Below are positions 7,659 through 16,342 of a DNA stretch of 64,000 nucleotides, one piece after another. The notes beneath the pieces are model-generated. The model saw only the letters and a program-made list of their open reading frames with translations, did no database searches and had not been told where the DNA came from. The stretch lies in assembly GCF_007859195.1 (NCBI RefSeq), contig NZ_VOHL01000001.1, positions 620,001 through 684,000 on the forward strand, given 5' to 3'. This DNA comes from Streptococcus cuniculipharyngis (lineage in GTDB: Bacteria > Bacillota > Bacilli > Lactobacillales > Streptococcaceae). The position numbers and the translations under genes were made by a program. The stretch's first letter is position 1. Each line of letters starts with the position of its first letter.

Positions 7659-8372
7659 TTATTGAGCATAGAGTTCTCTTACTTTGGTAACATCCACTTC
7701 CTGAATCCCATAGTAAGACCCTGAAGACTGCATGACAGAAACGTCTGTGTCATTGTGTGCTAAACCGATAGCATGCCCCAATTCATGTTCGGCTGTATTG
7801 ACCAAGCGCTCAAAATCATACCCGTAGTCACTATTGAGTAAGTAGTAAGTATTCAAAGTGACCTTGGCCGCTACAATCCGATTGGTTAAACTGTTCATCT
7901 TGGTTTCTGCCAAACCAGCTGCCTGACTATTGACCTCAGCGGCATCACCGGCTACAATATCAGCCTGTTCAGGGGTTTCAACTAATTGAAAGGTAAAGAC
8001 CCCTGTGGCATTCCAATTAGCAAGAGCTGTCTGATAGGCTGAAACCAGTTCAGGTTGGCTTGATGTAATATAAACCTTGGCCTGATTGCTTGACCAGCGC
8101 GTGCCCTCTTGATTGGCATAAAAATCTGTGGCCAAATTTTGAAGACTTTCATTCAGATTTCCCTTGTCTAATCGAAAAAACAAGCTAACATTGGACATCA
8201 GGTTGGAGAGTTGATTGGCTAGCTCTGACGTGCTATTGTTGACATACCAGGTCATCCCCCACCAGAGTAGAAAGATCACCATGACTAGCTGCACAAAGCT
8301 CCAAATCACATTCCACAAAAGACGACCTAAAAATCTGGGGATAACTAATAATAGTCTAAGAAGGCTGAACAT
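7659..8372 (-). CDS. Membrane-anchored matrixin-family zinc metalloprotease
   Basis: This 237-residue protein has an N-terminal membrane helix (about residues 18-44) and an outward-facing catalytic domain. The zinc motif HELGHAIGLAHND (about residues 192-204) fits HExxHxxGxxH, and SVMQSSG follows as the Met-turn (V-M). These are the hallmarks of matrixin/ADAMTS-like metzincins. The substrate is unknown; it may process surface or extracellular proteins. It is monocistronic, with its own promoter and terminator. Confidence 0.85.
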   Translation of the reverse strand: MFSLLRLLLVIPRFLGRLLWNVIWSFVQLVMVIFLLWWGMTWYVNNSTSELANQLSNLMSNVSLFFRLDKGNLNESLQNLATDFYANQEGTRWSSNQAKVYITSSQPELVSAYQTALANWNATGVFTFQLVETPEQADIVAGDAAEVNSQAAGLAETKMNSLTNRIVAAKVTLNTYYLLNSDYGYDFERLVNTAEHELGHAIGLAHNDTDVSVMQSSGSYYGIQEVDVTKVRELYAQ

Positions 8373-8421
8373 TTTCTTTACATCCTAACTAAATCCTGAG
8401 ATTTCCTAAAACTTGACTACC

Positions 8422-8450
8422 AGTATAGCAAGGATTAATTGAGCTTGCAA
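8422..8450 (-). promoter_or_regulatory. Promoter of the metalloprotease gene
   Basis: The -35 TTGCAA (8445-8450) and -10 TATACT (8422-8427) are 17 bp apart on the minus strand, with TG just before the -10. Confidence 0.6.
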
Positions 8451-8482
8451 GAATAAATCATTATCTCGCCAATTTGTTATCT

Positions 8483-9259
8483 TTATGACAAACGTTGTTC
8501 TTTTATGTAATCAATCGGTAACATCTCTAAGAAAACCTCTAGCTGCTTTTCCCAATAATACCAGTCATGCGTCCCATGTCCCACCTGGTAATCCACACTC
8601 AAACCTGCCTTTCTCAGGGCTGCTACGCCAGTTTGATTGGCCGAAAAAAGATAATCCTCTTGACCACACCAAGCATAAAAAGTCGTTTGTCCATCATGCT
8701 GGTCAACCATATTAGGCAAGAGATGTTGGGCAAAATCAGGCTGATCAAAATCACCGAAAATCCCCTGCCAATAGCTCAGCTTGGCTTCTGCATGTTCCAA
8801 CAGGGCCTGGCGATCAAAATCCAAGGCCCCTGAAAAAGAGCCTGCATAGGCAAATTGATTGCTTAACAAGGCCAGCTTAAAGGCCCCGTAACCACCCATG
8901 GACAAGCCTGCAATGAAGGTTTTTTCTCGCTTTCGACTCATCTTGGGAAAAAGATGACGTAAAACTTGGGGCAATTCCTCTACCAAGGCTTTGTAATAAT
9001 CCAAACCGTACTGAGTATTGGTGTACCAAGCTAAATCCGTTGAGGGCATGACCACCATTAAATTGGTTTGGCGTAACAGACGCTCAATGGCCGTTCGCTT
9101 GCGCCAGGAATTCTCATTGCCTCCCATGCCATGTAGGAGATAGAGGACAGGAATATCTTCTTCACCTTCTGTCATGATGGCAAGGTCTGGATAGATGACA
9201 TTAAGATAACGCTCCATACCAAGAACATTGGAATGGTATTCTACTTGTAAAAAAGCCAT
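8483..9259 (-). CDS. estA: Esterase of the EstA/esterase D family
   Basis: This is an alpha/beta hydrolase of about 258 residues. It has the oxyanion region LLHGMGGNENSW, nucleophile elbow GLSMGGYGAFK (Ser about residue 118), and the terminal acid/His region GHGTHDWYYW. Streptococcal EstA (tributyrin esterase) hydrolyses short-chain acyl esters. AGGAGG lies 5 nt before the ATG at 9259; a GTG at 9265 overlaps that site and is rejected. It has no signal peptide, so it is probably cytoplasmic or surface-associated by an unknown route. Confidence 0.85.
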   Translation of the reverse strand: MAFLQVEYHSNVLGMERYLNVIYPDLAIMTEGEEDIPVLYLLHGMGGNENSWRKRTAIERLLRQTNLMVVMPSTDLAWYTNTQYGLDYYKALVEELPQVLRHLFPKMSRKREKTFIAGLSMGGYGAFKLALLSNQFAYAGSFSGALDFDRQALLEHAEAKLSYWQGIFGDFDQPDFAQHLLPNMVDQHDGQTTFYAWCGQEDYLFSANQTGVAALRKAGLSVDYQVGHGTHDWYYWEKQLEVFLEMLPIDYIKEQRLS

Positions 9260-9369
9260 AAGCACCTCCTTATGTTTATGCTAAGACTAGTTTGCCACTC
9301 TCCCAGAAACTTGTCAAGTGTCACCAAACAAAAAGAGAGGGCCACGGTTTTTAGCTTTTTTAAGCTGAT

Positions 9370-9384
9370 TTGTAACCGTTTTAA
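9370..9384 (+). promoter_or_regulatory. Possible cre (CcpA-binding) site
   Basis: TTGTAACCGTTTTAA matches the 15-bp pattern WTGNAANCGNWNNCW at all but one fixed position. It lies about 80 bp before the phosphohexomutase gene. CcpA control is inferred only. Confidence 0.35.
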
Positions 9385-9463
9385 TATTCTCTATCTTTTG
9401 GCTATCTCTTTTCCTGTTTTTGTGCTATGCTGAGTGTAAATCTATCACTAAAAGGAGATGCTT

Positions 9464-10975
9464 ATGACACTTAAATCCTTACAAAATGGCTCTGATATTC
9501 GCGGCATCGCCATCAGCACCGATGAGCATACTGCCAATCTCACCCCTCAGGCTGTCACCGCTATTACAGCAGGGCTCTTAAATTGGCTCCTAACCAAACA
9601 TGACCTCACCAACAAGTGGCAGGCAAGGGAATTAACTATCGCTGTTGGTCGTGACAGTCGTCTCAGTGGACCAGAACTGGCCGACAGTTTCATCAAGGCT
9701 GCACGGCAACAAGGGGTTAATGTCATTGACATGGAGCTAGCCACCACACCGTCTATGTTCATGGCAACCCAATACCCTCAATTTGCAGCAGATGCAGGTG
9801 TCATGTTTACTGCCAGCCACCTTCCTTATTATTTTAATGGGATTAAAATTTTCACCAAGGCAGGGGGAGCTGAGCACGACGATATTGCCTACATCTTGGA
9901 ACATACACAAGCTCTGACCAGTGACTATCTTGGCACTCTTACCAAGGCTGATATCTTAACCCCTTATGCAGCGGATTTGGTCGAAAAAATCCGTCAGGGA
10001 TGTGGCCTAGACACACCGACACCCCTCCAAGGCTTACACCTTGTTGTTGATGCCGGGAATGGAGCTGGTGGTTTCTTTGTTGACAAGGTCTTGAAGGAAC
10101 TAGGAGCTGACACCACAGGCTCCCAATTCTTAGAACCTGACGGAACCTTCCCAAATCATATCCCCAATCCAGAAAATCAAGAAGCCATTGACAGTATCAA
10201 GGAAGCTGTCCTTGCTAATCAGGCCGATTTGGGCATTATTTTCGATACTGATGTGGACCGCTCAGCAGTGGTGACCAAGGATGGCCAACTGCTCAATCGC
10301 AGTAACTTCATTGCCATTTTAAGTTACATTGCCCTGTCAGAGTACCCAAACAGTAGTATCGTGACCAATTCACTAACCAGTGACCATGTCAAGAGCTTTA
10401 TTCAAGGCTTGGGTGGTCAGCAAATTCGCTACATTTCTGGCTATCGGAATATCATCAATCGGGCTATCAAGGCCAACAAAGAAGGCATCGATTCTCCCCT
10501 AGCTGTTGAAACCAGTGGTCATGCCGCCTTTCGGGAAAATTATTTCTTGGACGATGGTACCTATGCCGCAGCCAAGATTTTGATGCTGATGCCTAAACTC
10601 CATCAAGCAGGCAAGGAATTAGGATCGCTCATTGCCGACCTAAAACAACCTGCTGAGGCACAAGAAGTTCGTTTCAAGTTAGAGGTTGATGACTTCAAAC
10701 AGTATGGACGCCAAGTCATTGCCGATCTGGCCCAGGCTGATATTACTGGTTTTACCTTCAATCCAGAAAATGAAGAAGGTGTCCGCTTTATTTTGAGTGA
10801 TGACTACGGCAAGGGTTGGTTCTTACTACGCATGAGCCTACACGAACCCTTCTTGGTGCTCAATGCAGAAACTGAAACAGCTGGCTACATGACCAAGGTG
10901 CTCCAAACACTAGGGGAGTTTCTCAGCCAATACCCAGGGGTTAACCAAGATAAACTGGCAGCCTTACTGAGCTAG
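9464..10975 (+). CDS. Phosphohexomutase (phosphomannomutase/phosphoglucomutase family)
   Basis: This ~503-residue enzyme of the alpha-D-phosphohexomutase superfamily interconverts hexose 6- and 1-phosphates. It has the N-terminal substrate loop DIRGIA, a phosphoserine loop TASHLPYYFNGIK (Ser about residue 118, with Leu in place of the usual Asn), the metal loop DTDVDRSA (about 256) and a sugar-binding segment ETSGHAAF. GGAG sits 6 nt before the ATG at 9464. It is monocistronic with a terminator. Exact sugar specificity cannot be read from sequence. Confidence 0.85.
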   Translation: MTLKSLQNGSDIRGIAISTDEHTANLTPQAVTAITAGLLNWLLTKHDLTNKWQARELTIAVGRDSRLSGPELADSFIKAARQQGVNVIDMELATTPSMFMATQYPQFAADAGVMFTASHLPYYFNGIKIFTKAGGAEHDDIAYILEHTQALTSDYLGTLTKADILTPYAADLVEKIRQGCGLDTPTPLQGLHLVVDAGNGAGGFFVDKVLKELGADTTGSQFLEPDGTFPNHIPNPENQEAIDSIKEAVLANQADLGIIFDTDVDRSAVVTKDGQLLNRSNFIAILSYIALSEYPNSSIVTNSLTSDHVKSFIQGLGGQQIRYISGYRNIINRAIKANKEGIDSPLAVETSGHAAFRENYFLDDGTYAAAKILMLMPKLHQAGKELGSLIADLKQPAEAQEVRFKLEVDDFKQYGRQVIADLAQADITGFTFNPENEEGVRFILSDDYGKGWFLLRMSLHEPFLVLNAETETAGYMTKVLQTLGEFLSQYPGVNQDKLAALLS

Positions 10976-10980
10976 GATGA

Positions 10981-11010
10981 AACAGCGAGAATTTGTCTCG
11001 CTGTTTTTGT
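10981..11010 (+). terminator. Terminator after the phosphohexomutase gene
   Basis: AACAGCGAGA pairs with TCTCGCTGTT around a short loop and is followed by T5. Confidence 0.85.
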
Positions 11011-11014
11011 CAGC

Positions 11015-11045
11015 AAAAAAGTGCCAGTCTCTAAAAACTGACACC
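11015..11045 (-). terminator. Terminator after rnjB
   Basis: On the minus strand GTGTCAGT pairs with ACTGGCAC across a 9-nt loop, followed by six T. Confidence 0.7.
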
Positions 11046-11053
11046 TTTGTTAA

Positions 11054-12718
11054 TTAACGAACTTCCATAATCACTGGCAAAATGGCAGGACGACGTTTGG
11101 TTTGTTCAAAGAGGAACTTGCTGAGTTGGTCTCGGACAGCACCCTTCAACTCATTCCAGTCAAAAGTGGATTGAGCCAAATAGTCTTCAACAACCGTGTT
11201 GACCAATTCAGAGCTTTCACGCAAAATATCACGACTCTTCTTGACATAAACAAAGCCTCGCGTATGGACCTTGGCCCGCGAAATAATCTGACGCTCTCGC
11301 TTATTGACCGTCATGGCTACAATAAAGATGCCATCTTCTGATAAGATTTTGCGATCACGTAAGACAATATTTCCGACATCTCCAATAGCATTGCCATCAA
11401 TCATAACATCACTGGCCGGCACGCCACCCTCGTGCATAAAGCCATCTTGCCCGTAAACCATGATGTCGCCTCGCTTGACAATATAGATATGTTCTGGCAA
11501 GATGCCTACTTCTTGCGCTAGGTCAGCATGGGCTTGCAGGTCACGGTACTCCCCTTGAATCGGAAAGAGATAGGTGGGTTGCAGCAGGTTAATCAAGAGC
11601 TGAAGGTCACGACCATTGGCATGACCGGACACACGCAGATTTTGCGTAATCAATTTTACTGAACCACCAGCCTTGTAAATCAAGTTTTCTACCCGAGCCA
11701 CCATAGCTTCCTTGGCAATACTTGGTGTGGTTACCACATAGACCAAATCGCCATCCTTGATTTCAACATAACGATGACGCCCAATGGCCATCTTGCGCAA
11801 GCCATTGATAGGTTCCCCCATCCGACCTGTTTCTAAAATAATTAGTTCATGGTCCTCATAGCGAGCCATATCTTTGGGCTTAATCATCAATTTTTCATTG
11901 GCTAGGGATAGTTTATTCAACCGCATGGCTGTACGGACAATATTTTCTGCGTCAAAACCGGTCAAAACTACCCGCCGACCATTGGCTGCAGCTGCATCAA
12001 AGACCTGTTGAATCCGCACTAGGTTGCTGGCCACTGCTGCCACAATAATCCGACCATCCGCATCAGCAATAACCTGGTTCATCTCAAGACCAACCTCCGC
12101 CTCACTGGCCACCTGCACCGTACTAGAAGCATTGGCCGAATCAGACAAGAGAGCCAAGACTCCCTCACGACCAATCTCAGCTAGACGAGCTAAATCAGTT
12201 TGATAGAGGGGACTGGCAGCTTGGTCAAACTTGAAATCACCTGTATAAACGATGTTGCCTGCCGCAGTACCAACCACGACCCCTAGGCTATCAGGGATAG
12301 AGTGGGTGGTCTTGAAAAAGGAAATGGTTGCATCCTCAAACTCAATCTCGGTGTCAGCATTGACCACGTGAAATTGATTGAAACGCTTGACGGCATCATT
12401 ATTTTTAACCACTAGCTTGGCCAATTCAATGGTCAACTCCGACCCAAAGACAGGCACACGCACCTGTTGCAAAAGGTAAGGCAGGGCGCCAATCGCATCA
12501 GCGTGGCCGTGGGTCAGAAAGACCCCCTGCACGCGGTCCTTATTTTCCACCAAATAATCTAGGTTAGGAATGACCACATCTACCCCCAACTGCTCATTTT
12601 CCGGGTATTTAAGCCCCGTATCCAACACAAAGATTGACTCCTTGACTTCTACAAGATAGAAATTTTTTCCATTTTCTCGCACGCCGCCAAGAGCAATAAT
12701 TTTAATATCACTCACCAT
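11054..12718 (-). CDS. rnjB: Ribonuclease J2
   Basis: This 554-residue metallo-beta-lactamase/beta-CASP protein processes and degrades mRNA together with RNase J1. The first metal motif reads HGHADAIGALP rather than HGHEDHIG, the degenerate form typical of J2, which has weak activity alone and works in a J1/J2 complex. Later motifs include GDFKFDQ and SGHANGRD. GGAG precedes the ATG at 12718 by 4 nt; a GTG one codon later has 7-nt spacing and may be the true start. A TATAAT lies further upstream near 12825. Confidence 0.92.
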   Translation of the reverse strand: MVSDIKIIALGGVRENGKNFYLVEVKESIFVLDTGLKYPENEQLGVDVVIPNLDYLVENKDRVQGVFLTHGHADAIGALPYLLQQVRVPVFGSELTIELAKLVVKNNDAVKRFNQFHVVNADTEIEFEDATISFFKTTHSIPDSLGVVVGTAAGNIVYTGDFKFDQAASPLYQTDLARLAEIGREGVLALLSDSANASSTVQVASEAEVGLEMNQVIADADGRIIVAAVASNLVRIQQVFDAAAANGRRVVLTGFDAENIVRTAMRLNKLSLANEKLMIKPKDMARYEDHELIILETGRMGEPINGLRKMAIGRHRYVEIKDGDLVYVVTTPSIAKEAMVARVENLIYKAGGSVKLITQNLRVSGHANGRDLQLLINLLQPTYLFPIQGEYRDLQAHADLAQEVGILPEHIYIVKRGDIMVYGQDGFMHEGGVPASDVMIDGNAIGDVGNIVLRDRKILSEDGIFIVAMTVNKRERQIISRAKVHTRGFVYVKKSRDILRESSELVNTVVEDYLAQSTFDWNELKGAVRDQLSKFLFEQTKRRPAILPVIMEVR

Positions 12719-12848
12719 CTGTCTCCTTCTTTACTCTTATTTTTACTACTGATAGCTAGGCTATCGCTTTATTACAAACGGTCCTTGGTTACCCAAGTCG
12801 AATTACAGTCATAATCTTCTCTATTATACCATAACTTCACTAAAAAAT

Positions 12849-12881
12849 AAAAACCAACCCTTCTGAGAAAGGTCGGTTTTT
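12849..12881. terminator. Terminator (bidirectional hairpin) after the second transporter ATPase gene
   Basis: The arms AAAACCAACCCTT and AAGGTCGGTTTTT pair with two G-U pairs. On the minus strand T-rich sequence follows the stem directly after the stop at 12885. Confidence 0.75.
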
Positions 12882-12884
12882 GGT

Positions 12885-13643
12885 CTATTCAAAAATTTGA
12901 TAGTAATCTGCAAGGTTAAGTTTGGCTTTTTCTGCCTGGCTGAGGTCTTCAATAATTTTACCATCTTTCATCACCAAGAGGCGATTGCCATATTTAAGGG
13001 CATCCTCCATATGGTGGGTAATCATGAGGGCCGTGAGTTGATCTCCTTGGACAAATTGATTAGTTAGGGCCATGAGCGATTGACTGGTTTTAGGGTCAAG
13101 AGCTGCGGTGTGTTCATCCAGCAAGAGCAGATCAGGTCGTTTAACCGTTGCCATCAACAGACTGAGAGCCTGACGCTGTCCTCCCGATAAAAGACCGGCA
13201 GGTGTTTCCAGATGCTTTTCCAGACCATTACCAATTTTTCCAATCAAGCCTTGAAATTCGTCGGTGTAATCTTGAATTTTTCGTGACACTAGACCACGTT
13301 TTTCGCCACGAAATTTGGCAATCAAGAGATTTTCTGCCACCGTCATCCGCGGTGCCGTTCCCATCTTGGGGTCTTGGAAGACCCGAGCCAGGTATTTGGC
13401 CCGACTTTGAGCAGGTAGCTGAGTCACATCTTGCCCCAGAATCGAAATACTACCACTGGTTAACATCAGGGTGCCCGCAATCACATTAAAAAGGGTAGAT
13501 TTGCCCGCACCATTTCCCCCGAGAATGGTTAAAAAATCATTTTCATAGATGGTCAAGGTCACATCATCCAAGATGGTTTTGACTTCGTCAAAGCCATTAT
13601 TGACCACGACACTAGCATTTTTTAGTTCAACAATCTTTTTCAT
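12885..13643 (-). CDS. ABC transporter ATP-binding protein, paralogue of the TrpX-like system
   Basis: This ~252-residue nucleotide-binding subunit is closely related to the one at 1463: it has Walker A GGNGAGKST, LLSGGQRQALSLL, and the unusual LLLLDEHTAALDPKT. The start is set at the ATG at 13643, whose ATGA overlaps the permease stop codon; longer upstream frames run inside the permease. It pairs with the permease encoded before it. No binding protein is encoded nearby, so it must rely on one from elsewhere, possibly from the operon at 1.5-5.2 kb. Confidence 0.88.
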   Translation of the reverse strand: MKKIVELKNASVVVNNGFDEVKTILDDVTLTIYENDFLTILGGNGAGKSTLFNVIAGTLMLTSGSISILGQDVTQLPAQSRAKYLARVFQDPKMGTAPRMTVAENLLIAKFRGEKRGLVSRKIQDYTDEFQGLIGKIGNGLEKHLETPAGLLSGGQRQALSLLMATVKRPDLLLLDEHTAALDPKTSQSLMALTNQFVQGDQLTALMITHHMEDALKYGNRLLVMKDGKIIEDLSQAEKAKLNLADYYQIFE

Positions 13644-14509
13644 CGTGATAGGCTGGCTCCTTTCAGAATTTTCTTCTTCATTTCTGGAATCATCAAACAA
13701 ATGGCCAAGACTAGAGCACTAAATAGTTTGAGGTAATTGGTATTGAGGCCTAGAGCCACAACCAACCATATCAAGACCTGATAGAGAATGGAGCCGACCG
13801 CAATGGCTAAGAGGCGTTCCAAAAGGGTCAAATGGCCAGAGAGAACCACCTCACCGATGATAATACTGGCTAGCCCAATAACAATCACTCCCACCCCTTT
13901 GGAGACATCAGCATAGCCATCTTGTTGACTAATCAAGGCCCCTGCAAGGGCGATGATGCCATTGGAAACAATCAACCCCATGACTTCCATCTTATCGGTA
14001 TCAATGCCAAAGCTCCGCGCCATGTCTCGATTATCCCCTGTGGCAATATACGCCTGGCCCAAACGGGTATAAAAGAAGGCCGTCATTCCTGCTAAAACCA
14101 AAACATTAAAGACCAGACCAAGTAAGAGAAGATTGACTCCTTGGGCAAAGGGAAGAAGATTAGGCAAGGTAATAGCATCCAAAAGCCCTAAATTGGCTCT
14201 TCCCATGACCATCAAAATCAGTGAATGACAGGAGGTCATGACCAAGATCCCTGCCAAGATGGTGGGGATTTTCCCCTTGGTGTAGAGAAGCCCTGTCACT
14301 GCCCCTGCCAAACAACCAGCCGCCACCGCAGCTAAAGTTGCCAAAAGCGGATGGACTCCCTGAGTCATCAGGGTAACTGCCACTGCTCCTCCTAATGGAA
14401 AAGAGCCTTCTGTGGTCATATCAGGAAAATTCAAAATCCGAAACGTCATAAAAATCCCTAAGCCAAGAATGGCCCACAAAAGTCCCTGCGAAATGGTTGA
14501 CACAATCAT
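13640..14509 (-). CDS. ABC transporter permease, paralogue of the TrpX-like system
   Basis: This 289-residue integral membrane protein with about eight hydrophobic segments starts with SQGLLWAILGLGIFMTFRIL, matching the permease at 2273 throughout. GGAGG lies before the ATG at 14509. A possible minus-strand promoter (TAGACT, 17 bp, TAAAAT) lies near 14540-14570. It is translationally coupled to its ATPase. No substrate-binding gene precedes it, unlike the usual three-gene arrangement of this family. Confidence 0.88.
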   Translation of the reverse strand: MIVSTISQGLLWAILGLGIFMTFRILNFPDMTTEGSFPLGGAVAVTLMTQGVHPLLATLAAVAAGCLAGAVTGLLYTKGKIPTILAGILVMTSCHSLILMVMGRANLGLLDAITLPNLLPFAQGVNLLLLGLVFNVLVLAGMTAFFYTRLGQAYIATGDNRDMARSFGIDTDKMEVMGLIVSNGIIALAGALISQQDGYADVSKGVGVIVIGLASIIIGEVVLSGHLTLLERLLAIAVGSILYQVLIWLVVALGLNTNYLKLFSALVLAICLMIPEMKKKILKGASLSR

Positions 14510-14594
14510 GGAGAGACCTCCTTCTTTTTATTAAATCGTAGAACTATTTTACCATATTCTCCCCCATCAGTCTATCTTACCATGCTAGGATCGG

Positions 14595-14622
14595 CTGAAA
14601 ACAGTTAGATTTATGGTATAAT
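14595..14622 (+). promoter_or_regulatory. Promoter of rqcH
   Basis: An extended -10 (TGGTATAAT, box 14617-14622) is preceded at 16 bp by a weak -35 CTGAAA. Confidence 0.55.
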
Positions 14623-14651
14623 AAGCTGATATCACCAAAAAGGAGAAACTC

Positions 14652-16310
14652 ATGTCTTTTGATGGCTTTTTTTTACACCATTTGACCCAAGAACTCAAAG
14701 ACCAACTCGTTGGTGGGCGCATTCAAAAAATCAACCAGCCCTTTGAACGTGAGCTGGTTTTGGGCATTCGTAACCATAGAAAAAATTATAAACTCCTACT
14801 CTCAGCCCATCCCGTTTTTGGACGGGTGCAAACCACTACGACGGACTTTCAAAATCCTCAGTCACCAAATACCTTTACCATGATAATGCGTAAATACCTT
14901 CAAGGAGCGCTTATCGAAAGGCTGGAACAGATTGACAATGACCGTATTCTTGAAATCAGCGTCTCCAACAAAAATGAAATTGGCGATCAGGTAAGCGTAA
15001 GCCTCATCATTGAAATGATGGGGAAACATAGTAACATCATTCTCGTGGATAAAAGTCAACAAAAAATCATAGAATCCATCAAGCATGTTGGCTTTGCTCA
15101 AAATAGCTACCGGACCATCCTACCTGGTTCTAGTTATCTAGCTCCACCTCAAAAAGATAGCCATAACCCCTTTACCATTGGCGATGAGAAGCTCTTTGAA
15201 GTCCTACAAACAGAAGAACTGTCTCCCCAAAACCTACAAAAACTCTTTCAAGGTCTAGGCCGAGATACAGCGACAGAATTAGCAAAACAGCTAGATACCA
15301 ACAACAAGCTCAAAGCCTTTCGTCACTTTTTCAGCCAAGTGACACAACCCACGATTACCGGCCAGTCTTTTTCTGCGGTAACATTTGACACGTCACAGGA
15401 AGAATTTCCTGATTTCACCAGTTTGCTGGACTATTTTTACCAAGAAAAGGCAGAGCGTGACCGCATTAGCCAACAAGCCAGTGATTTGGTGCAACGTGTG
15501 CAAAATGATTTAGAAAAGAATCGTAAAAAGTTACGCAAGCAAGAACAAGAACTATCCGACACCGATTTGGCAGAGGACTTCCGCCAAAAGGGCGAACTCT
15601 TGACCACTTACCTCAGTCAAGTTCCCAATAACAAGGACCAGGTGACCTTGGACAATTATTATACCGGTCAACCCGTCACCATCGCCCTCAACCTAGCCTT
15701 GACACCCAACCAAAATGCCCAACGTTACTTCAAAAAATATCAAAAACTCAAAGAAGCTGTCAAACATTTGACCAATCTCATTGAAGAAACCAAGCAAACC
15801 ATCGCCTATTTGGAAAGTGTGGACCTGTCCCTAACCCAAGCTTCACTAGATGATATCGACGATATCCGAGAGGAACTCATTCAAACAGGCTTTGTCAAGC
15901 AACGCCACCGCCAGAAACTCCATAAACGCAAAAAGCCTGAGCAGTACCTAGCAACTGATGGCAAAACCATCATTCTGGTCGGTCGCAACAACCTACAAAA
16001 TGAAGAATTAACCTTCAAAATGGCCAAAAAAGGGGAACTTTGGTTCCATGCCAAAGACATGGCCGGCAGTCACGTCATTATCAAGGACAATCTTGACCCT
16101 AGCGACGAAGTCAAAACCGACGCTGCTGAACTCGCCGCCTACTATTCCAAAGGGCGTCTCTCCAACCTAGTGCAGGTTGATATGATTGAGGCCAAAAAAC
16201 TCCATAAACCAACAGGAGCTAAGCCAGGATTTGTCACCTACACCGGCCAAAAAACCCTACGGGTAACCCCAACTGCTGAAAAAATTCAGGCCATGAAAAT
16301 CACTCAATAA
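14652..16310 (+). CDS. rqcH: Rqc2 homologue RqcH (NFACT family; PavA/FbpA-type fibronectin-binding protein)
   Basis: This 552-residue NFACT protein binds stalled 50S subunits carrying peptidyl-tRNA and adds C-terminal alanine tails that mark the nascent chain for degradation. In streptococci the same protein is known as the surface adhesin PavA/FbpA/Fbp54. The NFACT-N domain starts MSFDGFFLHHLTQEL, a coiled-coil middle spans about residues 270-390, and the NFACT-R domain (about 420-530) contains NEELTFKMAKKGELWFHAKDMAGSHV (two adjacent blocks). No signal peptide is seen. It is monocistronic with GGAG before the ATG. Confidence 0.92.
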   Translation: MSFDGFFLHHLTQELKDQLVGGRIQKINQPFERELVLGIRNHRKNYKLLLSAHPVFGRVQTTTTDFQNPQSPNTFTMIMRKYLQGALIERLEQIDNDRILEISVSNKNEIGDQVSVSLIIEMMGKHSNIILVDKSQQKIIESIKHVGFAQNSYRTILPGSSYLAPPQKDSHNPFTIGDEKLFEVLQTEELSPQNLQKLFQGLGRDTATELAKQLDTNNKLKAFRHFFSQVTQPTITGQSFSAVTFDTSQEEFPDFTSLLDYFYQEKAERDRISQQASDLVQRVQNDLEKNRKKLRKQEQELSDTDLAEDFRQKGELLTTYLSQVPNNKDQVTLDNYYTGQPVTIALNLALTPNQNAQRYFKKYQKLKEAVKHLTNLIEETKQTIAYLESVDLSLTQASLDDIDDIREELIQTGFVKQRHRQKLHKRKKPEQYLATDGKTIILVGRNNLQNEELTFKMAKKGELWFHAKDMAGSHVIIKDNLDPSDEVKTDAAELAAYYSKGRLSNLVQVDMIEAKKLHKPTGAKPGFVTYTGQKTLRVTPTAEKIQAMKITQ

Positions 16311-16315
16311 GTAGA

Positions 16316-16342
16316 AAAAGAGATTGGCAAGCCAATCTCTTT
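16316..16342. terminator. Bidirectional terminator between rqcH and the TPR gene
   Basis: AAAAGAGATTGG and CCAATCTCTTTT form a perfect stem with a 4-nt loop between convergent genes. Confidence 0.85.
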
